Positions 46,501 through 58,400 of a stretch of 64,000 nt of DNA are shown piece by piece. Under the pieces are notes generated by a model. It saw only the letters and a list, made by a program, of their open reading frames with translations, searched no databases and was not told the origin of the DNA. Positions within the stretch are counted from its first letter, which is position 1, and each line of letters starts with the position of its first letter. Made by a program: the position numbers and the translations under genes. The stretch comes from Rana temporaria (lineage: Eukaryota; Chordata; Amphibia; Anura; Ranidae). Where the stretch lies: the NCBI RefSeq assembly GCF_905171775.1, contig NC_053499.1:23665686-23729685 (forward strand). The letters are read 5' to 3'.

Positions 46501-49500
46501 CAAAAGCTGCAGGCCTTGGTGACAGGGAAAGTGCCACGACCCTGCAAACTTGCTGCAACACAGACAGGAACGTGCCTAATGGTATGTGCCCTACAACTTT
46601 CTCTTCTGTGACAGCGACAAAGGTTCCTGACCGACTGATAGAGGAATTGTCAAAGTTGTCATTTTGTGCCTACAACGACTGCGATAAATTGAGAAAGCTA
46701 ACTCGCTGGTCGCATTATTTGGTACACCTACTGTATCTGGTATGGGTCAGGACCACCTTTTCGGGATGTTGAATTTTGGTCCTGGTTGGCTCGATTCCAT
46801 CACCAATGCACCACCACCCTAAACCATTGGCACAAAGTAGGATTGATTTCTGGATTCGTGGTGTGTATGCCAAATTCTTTTTACAAAGGGAACTATGGGC
46901 AAAATCAAACATTGTATGTCCACACAAGGTGGACAGGAATAGCAAAACTCTAAAACTAGCCATACAGTATACAATTTTCTTGTTTATTCTTTAGATTTAC
47001 CTTCAGTTATGCATTGTCGGCCCGTCTACTAGGGGTTTAGGGGCGCCGCCCCCCCATCAATGTGTCTGGCTCCCTTATCTACATGCAGGACGCCGGATGC
47101 GTGGATTACAATACGGGGGTGTTTGTTTTGGTTTTTTTGCACGTGATTAGAGCCAGATGCTCTAATAGGCTTCAAAAAAGGGTGGGATCGGGCGAAGAAA
47201 ACTGCACTCTGAGCCAACCCAGTTGTGGGACAATAGCGAATGAATATTTGCTATTATCACATTAATTCTCCTCCCAGCCAATCAGGAAGCAGATCCCAAA
47301 ACCTGTTTTCCGATTGGCTGAAACGAGAAGCAATCCCAATGGCCTTGGAGGAGAAGGAGGGAGGATGCAGTCGGCGCTCTCTCTGGAAACACACGGCTTT
47401 AAGTAAGCCCCACCGCCTCCTTCTCCTCTCTATCAGAGTCGTCGGGGGGACGATCTTGGATGCTGTTGCCAGACACCCGCTCCCGCTGTCACCTATCAGG
47501 GATTGTATCTGAGTCAGCAATCGGGTGGGAGATCTGGGCTGTGTGTGCTGATCTAGGGGTGCCTGGAGGCAGAGGATCCCACCAGCAGACTACCTCAGAG
47601 GAGAGGTGAGTGAACCATGTACACTAAGTGATCCAGTGACGGGGGGGTGAATGTGGTGCAGGCTGGAGTGAAGGGGGGCCATGGACAGGTCTGTCTAAAG
47701 CCCCCCCGTGTAGTTCAAGAACCTGCCTGATTACATACAAATTAAAAGTGTTTAGGTTTGACCTCATGTTATTTGGTTTTGGTACATCTAAAAGGAAAAT
47801 TGTATAATGTATGGCCAGCCTAAGGTGGGTGGGAATGTAACCCAATAATGGAGGCCCCATGAAATCTTAGAATCAAGTCCTAGATCAGTGGTTCTCAACC
47901 TGTCTAGTGCCGTGACCCCTTGATAAATGTCCCAAGTTGTGGGGACCCCTAACGGTAAAATTATTTTCCTATCGTGGGTTGTCGGCACCCAAGACAAGAC
48001 CTAACCCACGGACATTTAGTGCTCCCTGAGTCCCTTCCACTCAGTATTAAAACCCCTTATAGTACATTTTTGGATGTACCACTCTCTCTTTGTTCCTCTT
48101 TTCTTTCCTTTTTATCTCTCTCTATCCTAATTTCTTGTTTGTTATCCCCATCCCTCTCTAGACGTCATTCTTGTTCTTTCTCTTATTCTTTCTCTCCCTT
48201 TTTTTGTTCCTACCCCTCTTTTCCTCTCCCTTCCATGTAGTCTCTATTTTTATTCCTTCTCTTACTCCCTGGTGGGGAGTTGGGATCAGTGGCAGTGCTG
48301 GCGGGGAGTTGGGATCAGCCAACTTAGGTGCTCTTGATCAAGGTCATCTGCTGATCTGAGAACTGTAGTGGGGACTTTTAAGGGCAACTCTAAGCACAGA
48401 TAGTGTTACTCACTGTGTCTCCGACTTTGTGGTTTCTCGTAGCAGTGACACCTATGCTGAAATCAGCAGATAGGGTCTCCTCCAGCCCCTCCCACTTCAC
48501 ATTCCTCACCAGTCAGTTGACCTCTAGTCCCTGCCCCCCCCCCAGCTATGCCATGAACTGAATGGGCAGGTGTGAAGAGGCTGAGTGGGCGGCCGCAGGC
48601 TTCAGGAACAGCCCAGGTTTTGGGGACCCCTGGCAAATCCTCATTTGACCCCCAAGGGGGTCCCGACCCCCAGGTTGAGAACCACTGTCCTAGATTCTTA
48701 CAGGGCTCCATCTATAAGGGTTCTTTCTTACCTTTAAGATGCGTTAATGCATATGTGCCAAGTCAGCAATTTTAATGGTTCCTAACACACCTTAATGCAC
48801 AAATTATCCAATCTGCGTTATTTTTTTTTCATTCTTTATTATTGGCAACACAATGCACCGCAATGCATGTGTGCGCCATAACATGGGTCTGATTGTTATT
48901 ACTGTATATGTGCATTGGTGTTAGACATGTGCACACTGAAATATTTTGTTTTGTAATTTCGTTTTCGTCCGAAAAATAAATGTATTTAGTTACTCCCGAA
49001 ATTCGTTTTTATTTATTTTGTTTTTCGTTAAAAAAATGCATTCGTCAGAAAATCCAAATTAAGGTCGAATCTGTCATTGAAGGCTTATGGTGTCTGTCGA
49101 ATGTTCTAAGAAAGAAAAAAAAAAAGATTCGATAGAATCTTTAAAAAAAATAAACATTTTTTTGACTCTTCATGTCTCTCTATGTCGAATCTTCATGTCT
49201 CTCTATGTCGAATCTTCATGTCTCTCTATGTCGAATCTTCATGTCTCTCTATGTCGAATCTTCATGTCTCGCTATGTCGAATCTTCATGTCTCTCTGTGT
49301 CGAATCTTCATGTCTCTCTATGTCGAATCTGTCATTGAAGGCTTATGGTGTCTGTCGTATGTTCTAAGAAAAAAAAAAAAAAAGAAGATTCGACAGAATC
49401 TTTGAAAAAAAAAAAAAAAAACTATTTCGACTCTTCATGTCTCTCTATGTCGAATCTTCATGTCTCTCTTTGTCCAATCTCCATGTTTCTCTATGTCGAA

Positions 49501-50614
49501 TCTTCATGTCTCGCTATGTCGAATATTCATGTCTCTCTATGTCGAATCTGTCATTGAAGGCTTATGGTGTCTGTCGAATGTTCTAAGAAAAAAAAAGAAG
49601 ATTCGACAGAATCTTTAAAAAAAAAAAAAAATTTTACTCCTTATGTCTCTCTATGTTGAATCATCATGTCTCTCTATGTCGAATCTTTTCTCTCTATGTC
49701 GAATCTTTTCTCTCTATGTCGAATCTTTGCTCTCTATGTCGACTCTTCTTTATGTCTCTATAATGTCGAATCTTTTCTCTTTATGTAGAATAATATTGGA
49801 CTAATAGAGTTAAGGTTAGGCACATTGGACCGCAACGAAAACGAAAATAAAGCATTTGTTTATGTCGGATCTTTCGTTTTTCGTTTTCTGTGCTTTCGTT
49901 TTCGTTTGTTAAAACGATAACGAAAATACCTGAAATTCGGACGAAAATGCATTCGGACGAAAACGAATTAATTAGTGTGCCGTTTTGAAAAAACAGCAAC
50001 GCACTGCATTGTACATATACTGCTTGTTACTGTACAACGCAGGTTTTTTAATCCAGCATAACGGAAATGGTATCTGTGTTTTTAGTCACCCTTCAGGTAC
50101 ACCCAGGGAAAGTATTTTAAAATGTTGGCAACCATAACTGTGTAGTAACCTTACCACAGTCATACAAGCACCACACATCTAATTTAAGCAGGAACCAATT
50201 AACCCGCTGGTATATTTTTAGCTTGTGGGAGGAAATCAAAGTAGCTGGTGGAAATCCACACAAACACAAGAAAAACATATAAACTTCATGCAAACAGAAG
50301 TGTGGTTGGAATCAGTTTTTGGGCCCAGGGTGGCGCGCCTAACCTCATTCCTGCTGGGTTGCCAGGAGTAAAACTTGCTGTTCACTGTCCTAGCATGCAG
50401 AGTGTCTTTATGGGTGTTTCAGTTACTGCTCCTTCTTTAGCAGGTGTGACACTGTGCTGTGTGAGAACCATTTCACTAGTAGTGTCATCGGACAGCCAAA
50501 CTGAACAACTGATCTTTTATTTTTATGAGATTCATTTAACAAATAAAAATAAATAAATCCAGAACGGAACACACAAAGCAATTCTAATGCACGTGTTACA
50601 CTAGGGCTCCAAAC

Positions 50615-50665
<51 letters not shown>

Positions 50666-52408
50666 GTGCCTTGAAAATGTATTTATACCCCTTGATTTTT
50701 TTTACATTTTGTCATGTTACAACCAAAAATGTAAATGGATTTTATTGGGATTTTATGTGATAGACCAACACAAAGTGGCACATAATTGTGAAGTGAAAGG
50801 AATGATAAATGGTTTTCTATTTTTTTTTTTATATATATAAATATGTAAAAAGTGTGGCGTGCATTTGTATTCAGCCCCCCTGAGTCAATACTTTGTAGAA
50901 CCAAGTCTTTTTGGGGATGTCTCTACCAGATTTGCACATCCAGAGAGTGACATTTTTGCCCATTCTTCTTTGCAAAATAGCTCAAGCTCTGTCAGATTGG
51001 ATGGGAGAGCGTCTGTGAATAGCAATTGCCACATATTCTGAATTGGATTTAGGTCTGGACTTTGACTGGGCCATTCTACACTGGGACACATTTCTGTGTG
51101 ACAGCACTTGAGGCTGGAAGTTGCCAATTTAGGCACCATTTTGGAACATTACATTTAAATAATAAAAAACAGCCATTTCAGGTCTTGCCACAGATTCTCA
51201 ATTGGATTTAGGTCTGGACTTTGAATGGGCTGTTCTAACACATGAATATGCTTTGATCTAAATCATTCCATTGTAGCTCTGGCTGTATGTTTAGGGTTGT
51301 TGTCCTGCTGGAAGGTGAACCTCCTCCCCAGTCTCAAGTTTTTTGCAGACTCGAATGTCTAATGTACACACGCTTGGAAATTTCCGACAACAAATGTTCG
51401 ATGGGAGCTTTTGATCGGAAATTCCGACCGTGTGTAGGCCCCATCGGACATTTTCTGTCGCAATTTCCGACAATTCCGATCGCATTCTCAGAATCAAGTA
51501 TGAGACGGAAGCGCTCGGTCTGGTAAAACTAGCGTTCGTAATGTAGATAGCATATTCGTCATGCTGTAACGGACTGAAAAGCATGAGGCTGAAAAGCGTG
51601 AATCGTCTCTCACCAAACTTCTACTAACACGACTGGTATTGAACTTCCCTTTAATAGTGCTGTCGTACGTGTTGTACTTGACCGAGTTTTTGGCGATCGG
51701 AATTTTCAACAACATTTGTGCAACCGTGACAAGCTTGAGCCAACATCCGTCGGAAAAAAAAATCCACGGTATTGTTGTCGGAATGTCCGATCGTCTGTAT
51801 GCGGGATAGCAGGTTTTCTTTCTAAGTTTGAAGTCTGTATTTGGCTCCCTCCATCTTCCCATTAACTCTGACCAGTTTTCCTGTTCCTGCTGAAGAAAAG
51901 CATACCCAAAACAAGATGCTGCCACCACCATGTTTCATGGTGGGGATGGTGTGTTCAGGGTGATGTGCAGCGTTAGTTTTCCACCACACATAGCGTTTTG
52001 CTTTTAGACCAAAAAGTTACATTTTGGTCTCTTCTGACCTTCTGCTGTGTCCCCCACATGGTTTCTTGCAAACTGCAAACAGGACTTCTCATGGCTTTAT
52101 TTCAACAATTACTTTCTTCTTGCCACTCTTCCATAAAGGGCAGATTTGTGGAGTGGACAACTAATAGTTGTCCTGTGGACAGATTCTCCCACCTGAGCTG
52201 TGGATCCCACCACACTTTTCAGATAGTTATTTGTAAAAAAAAAAAAAATTGAAAACCATTTATCACTTTCCTGCCACTTCACAAGTATGTGCCACTTTGT
52301 GTTGGTCTATCACATAAAATCCCAATAAAGTACATTTATGTTTTTGGTTGTAACATGACAGAATGTGGAAAATTTCAAGGGGTATGAATATTTTTTAAGG
52401 CACACACA

Positions 52409-52467
<59 letters not shown>

Positions 52468-55400
52468 TATACACACACTCGCACACACATACATACAATA
52501 TTACCAAAAGTATTGCAGCTATAACAGCTTCAACTCTTCTGGGAAGGCTGTCCACAAGGTTTAGGAGTGTGTCTATGGGAATGTTTGACCATTCTTCCAG
52601 AAGCACATTTGTGAGGTCAGGCACTGATGTTGGATGAGAACATCTGAAGATCAAAATCATTTATAGCTGCCTGGATTGAAGGGCTGTTTTTCGGTCAATT
52701 GGAGTATGAACTTGTAAAACTTAATCTATGAGTATATACAGTAGAGGAATAACTTGGCAAGTCTCCCAAGCATGTCACACCTATAAACTAACCTCCTCTA
52801 CATCTCTATACTTCTGATGTAAGCCGTTTCTTTGCCTACTTCACGACTAACCAACTAATATTTTTAGTGTATGTTCTATCCCTCTGATATCTTTCTCCTC
52901 TCTGCAGGTTGTGGTACTGTGTTTTATTCTTGCCTTGGGGTCCATGATTCCATCCTTCCCAGAATTCTCTTCGGGGTCTCAGACAGTGAAATCGGCCCCT
53001 CCTTTGGCACCTGACTTGTATACCCTCAGCCAGAGTAAGACAGACACATGAACACCCTCTTTACTTATCTTACCTTCATCAGCAGCGGGATAGCATTGTG
53101 ACTTTGGGCTGATGTCAACATATCATTAACATTAGACATGTTCTTTATTTGTGCTGACCAGACTTGCCTCACATTTCTATGAGATCAATAGTTTTGAATG
53201 TAATTAGATATCTTTATTGATCACAGGATTAAATTGATCCTTTGATACAACAGCAAAAGACATCTATTTCATCACTATTAATAACAAAATTAATCAGATG
53301 TCAGCACCTGTTTCTGTGAAACGCTTGTTTTATTCTTCAAATAGTGCTTTGTTTGAGTCATGGTAGAATGCTATGGTGCTGGGACAAATGACTTCTTGAG
53401 TGATCAGTTGCTGAAATGATTGGAATTTACAGCCTATCCATTTTTGATTGAATATTCTTCAGTTAATAGGGATGGAAATACTAGTGGAAAAAAGTGGACT
53501 TATGCTGGATCCAACTGAAACAACTGGTTCACTCAACAGTTTTATTGTTACAACTATGGCCAGCATTCTCAACCTTTTCACCCCAAAGGAACCTTTCAAA
53601 TAAATTCCATGTCTTGGGAAGTCAGATTTATTGGAAAGAATGTCCCTTACATTGGTGGTCAGCAGGAATAATGCTCCTTGTACAGACAGATCATTGGTGT
53701 CATGCCACTGACCCTACCAAAAGTGGTGATGGACCCAGGACCATGCAGGCACTGTCAGATGAGAGGTCAATCGATCACAGCTCAAGAAACCCCTATTAAC
53801 CTCTGAACCCTAGTTGAGAATGGCTGGTCTAATCCCCCTGTTAGAGATTGCAATATAAATGTTTCAGGAAAGTAAAAACGTATCCACATGGCATTTTTAC
53901 TTAAAGCCCAATTTAACTTTTATTTTAAATTGGCTAAATGCATGCCAGGTGCATCAAAATGTGTGTAAATTCTTAATTTGTTTTCTTTAAAAGCAGTCAC
54001 AGCCTGAGTAGAAAAGCCTGTCCCCTGCCAGCATTCTGCAGAGTGGGACCTTTGCTTTCTATGTGGAAGCAGTGGTCTCATTGCCAAGGTGCAACATGCC
54101 ACCTGCTGAATCTGAGCCAGAGCTCTCCAATCAGTGTTGAGAATGAGCATTTCAGAGATAGAGGTCGGACTCAGGAGGGAACCCGTTGCACTTCTACATT
54201 GAGACTGCTGCTTCCCCTAAATGAGAGTAAGGGTCTGCAGTTGGTAGCAGAGGACAGGCTTTTTTACTTCTGGTATGCTTCTTTAGAAAGCAGCCATGGC
54301 CAAAGATGTTGGTCACTTGGGATTTTAAAAAGCATTGAGTCCCAGAGTCCCGTTTCAATTCCTAGCCAAAACTTTTTCTATATAGGTTTGAAAAAATTTG
54401 GGAGTGTTAGAACCTCTGCCAGGATTTAATTGCTGTCGGTGTCCCCGTTAAGTAAATTCACCCTCTCTTACTTTATGCTTATTTAATGAAATGCCATCAC
54501 CTTACCCATGCAGGGCAATAATACAGTATCTGCAAAGGGCATTCCTCTGCCACCATATACTTACCATACCAGAACTATCTGGTGGTTCCTTGCTCCTCTA
54601 CAGTCTGTTCTAAAACTGGTTGTGGAGCCCACCTGGGGAGTAGTGAAGTTACTCCCCTGGTCATGTGACAGGGCTCGGATCTAGCATTTGGCTGCTAGGC
54701 CCAGGTGCCATCACAGAATAGAAGGTCATATGCTCCTCGGTACCTAGAAGAACCAGGTATTTTTGGCCTCTGCTAAGGAGGCAGGAGTGGAGAAAGGGCG
54801 CAGATAAGTATATGGGGTCAGGAGATGCACTGTTCAAAAACACAGTCAGGCAATGCCACAGTTTTTATTTAAGTCACCCGTTAAACATATGCTGAACCAA
54901 CATTTTATGTTTGGATTTGACAGATGTGTCCTAATGAAGGCAATTCTTTACTTGGCGAATAACAGTTCTGTGCATTGTATTTTTGTCTTGCAGTCCGCTC
55001 CCGAAATCTCTTGTCCTACGACGAAGGGACCGGAGCTTCACAAGAGGATCCCAGCCCAAGTCTGGGAATTCACAGAAGGGGAAGCTGGGCTGCCGATGCA
55101 GCAGTTTTCAGTAAACATCTCAAAAACACGGCTCACGAAAGGGACAAATACCTTGCCGAAACAGACCGCAAGAACCGGACACATGGAGAGTTCACAAGAC
55201 AAGAAGAGGGGTGAGCACTCGTCTATGAGCAGCGAATGGTCTTTGGATGGGGTTAGCCTCAGTGTGTCTATGTCAGTATATCATCATTGTTCTTATGTCT
55301 TCATCCAATGGGAGGATGGACAGGGTCCATATCTGTGAAAGCCTCAGAGAAGAGAAACTGTGTGAGACAATCCTTGGCAACTCATGAGAGTCATCAGTTC

Positions 55401-58400
55401 ATTCCAGCATTGTAAAATTAGGTTAAAAGTTTAAATCTGATTAATTGCTCTGGGACAATACAGACTGTCTGAAAGAGTTTATCATTTTTGATTGTGCTTT
55501 ACAAATGTGCATTGCGCTCTGCTGGCTTAGGGACCTCAAAGCCAGCAGTGAGCAATAGAACATTGTGTGGGGCAAAAAAAAGCTGGGACCTATCATAGTC
55601 ACATGACTGCCTTTTGTCCAATCACAGAGCTATCTCTCTGCTGCACTAAAGAGAGAGAACTCTGTGGTGCATCGCAGACTTTACACCATGGCAGAATGTC
55701 CCCCGGTGTAAGAGTTATAAATCGTTAAAGGGGTTGTAAAGGTTCATGTTTTTTCACCTTAATGCATCCTATGCATTAAGGTGAAAAAACGTCTGACAGT
55801 TACGGCTCCCCCAGTCCCCCCGTTTTACTTACCTGAGCCAGTTTACCTGCTGCGCTCGCCCCCGACGTCCTCTTCTCTGCTCAGTCTGGCCGTTGATTGG
55901 CTAGAGTGGATGGATTGATAGCAGCCCAGCCATTGGCTCGCGCTGCTGTCAATCACATCCAATGACGTGGCCCGGGGGGGGGCGCTGCCAAGTGATACAG
56001 TGAGCGGCAATAGCCGCCGGCTGTATCACGGGACCGCGCCCGCAAGAACTAACCCGCATGGGAGAGAGCTCCAATGAAGGGGGTTATTTCTTGCGGGGAG
56101 GAGCCGAGACAGCCACCGAGGGACCCCAGAAGACGAGGTTCTGGGCCACACTGTGCAAAACGAGCTGCACAGTGGAGGTAAGTATATCATGTTTGTTATT
56201 TAAAAAAATAAAATAAAATTATCCTTTACAACCCCTTTAACCACTTAAGATTCGGACCAATATGCAGGTAAAGGACTGGGCCCCTTTTTTTTTGCGATTC
56301 GGCACTGCGTGGCTTTAACTGACAATTGCGTGGTCGTGCGACGTGGCTCCCAAACAAAATTAGCGTCCTTTTTTTCCCACAAATAGAGCTTTCTTTTGGT
56401 GGTATTTGATCACCTCTGCGGTCTTTATTTTTTTGCGCTATAAATAAAAATAGAGCGACAATTTAAAAAAAATATATATATATTTTTTACTTTTTGCTAT
56501 AATAAATTTCCCCCCCAAAAATATATTAAAAAAAATGTTTTTTCCTCAGTTTAGGCCGATACGTATTCTTCTACATATTTTTGGTAAAGAAAAACGCAAT
56601 AAGCGTTTATTCATTGGTTTGCGCAAAATTTATAGCGTTTACAAAATAGGGGATAGTTTATGGCATTTTTATTAATAATTTTTGTTTTCTACTATTGGCG
56701 GCAATCAGCGATTTTTTTCGTGACTGCGACATTATGGCGGACACTTTTGACACATTTTTGGGACCATTGTCATTTTCACAGCGAAAAGTGCTATAAAAAT
56801 GCACTGTTACTGTGAAAATGACACTGGCAGTGGAGGGGTTAACCAGGAGGGGGCGCTGTAGGGGTTAAGTATGTACTAAGGAAGTGTTCTTACTGTGGGG
56901 GGGCGTTGCTGTGCCTGTGATATCACTGATCGTCGTTCCCTAACACAGGGAACAGACGATCACTGACAGCCACACTAGGAAGAATGGGAAAGGTTTGTTT
57001 ACACTCACCTTTCCCCGTTCTTCCTCTCTGTGACCTAATCGCGAGATCGTGTCCGCGGTCACGGAGGACAGGACCAGGCGGCGAGCTCGTGACCCACAGC
57101 TGGGCATCTTAAAGGGGACGTACCTGTACGTCCATGTGCCCAGACGTGCCATTCTGCCGACGTAAATAGTCATGCGGCGGTCCTTAACCGGTTAATCTAC
57201 CAGATTGTTTTTGGATTGTGGGAGAAAACCAATGCGAAGGGCCTGTGTTGACAAGCTTTTGATTTCTTCAGAACTGCTTTTCTCACACATACAAGTCAAA
57301 GGGAATGCAAAAGCAGCTTGAAACAGTTTGATGCAGTTTGTGTTCTCAGAAGTGTCTAAAACTGATGTCAAATGACAGTATAATGCATCTAGAAGCAAGC
57401 TGCATTTATCCATTGACACAATTCCAAAGCCTGAGGACACATTAAACAAAAAGTACATTCAGGTAGTGTCCTTGAAAATTGACCATGGGAGCCCACCAAG
57501 GCAAAAGCTCTAACCACTTAGCTGTCAATATGATATATCTCAATTTTTTTTACTTTTATTGAAATATGTCTAGGGAGCTTCATGAACTCCATTTACTACT
57601 CTAAAGTATAGTATATAGGGCAAAGCAACAATGGTGATTTTCAGCCTTGAGGGCCCCTTTTATCTATAGGGAAATAGGGAAAGGCAGCCCTGACTGCCAA
57701 AAGGATGAAAATGTAAAGGGTGGTCTTATAAATTATGTAGCACTGTGGGGGTCACTTTTCACTGATGTCTGTGAATGGTGGTAATCATGGTAACAATTAA
57801 GCACGTGTGAGGGAAGGATTGATCTGAAGCTGTGTCAGACACCTGGAAGGTCGCCACTGGCCCTTCTTATTATGTTTGTTGTCATAGCTTTATTGGTAGA
57901 TTTGAATCATCATTTAAATGGTCTGTGTTACACACCTTCTGTTAGTTTTGATTAGTGAAATGACTGCTTGGAATTTGTGGTTAAGATAGGCTAGCCTTTC
58001 TTAACCAGGTCTGTGGAACCCTAGGGTTGCTCCAGAGGTTGCTAGGGGTTCATTGAGCAAAGTGCAATTTCTGCCTCTGCCCACTAACACCAATGATCAG
58101 TAAGAAGAGGATTCTTTACATTAACCACACATGTGAGTAATCTTTCCCATGGCCATCACACTAATGTACTGTGAGCTTTAGATATGGATATATATATATA
58201 TATATAATACAGTATATATACTGGAAAACTATTTTGACTGTTCCTCTCTGTTAAAAAGGTTGAGAACGGTTGAGATTGGCATTTAGACTCTTAAAATAAA
58301 CGGGTGCTTACAGTTTTCCCTGACTGTTCCTATCAAACTTATTTTTTTTATTTGCTTAAAAAAACTTCCGCTTTAAGCACTCCTCGCCCCCTTACATGCC

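Larger units (their letters stand above)
50666..52402 (-). mobile_element. Tc1-like transposon with nested Fam-5, intron 9
   Basis: Left CAGTGCCTTGAAAATGTATT then ACATTTTGTCATGTTACAAC; right GTTGTAACATGACAGAATGT then AAGGGGTATGAATA. Between them, minus-strand transposase pieces. Confidence 0.82.

Noticed and set aside
49087..49557. Possible CRISPR-like array or repeat protein (SLYVESSC-type repeats)
   Set aside because: The 23-bp units are contiguous with no unique spacers, and the genome is vertebrate. The repeated peptide is the minisatellite translated in several frames.
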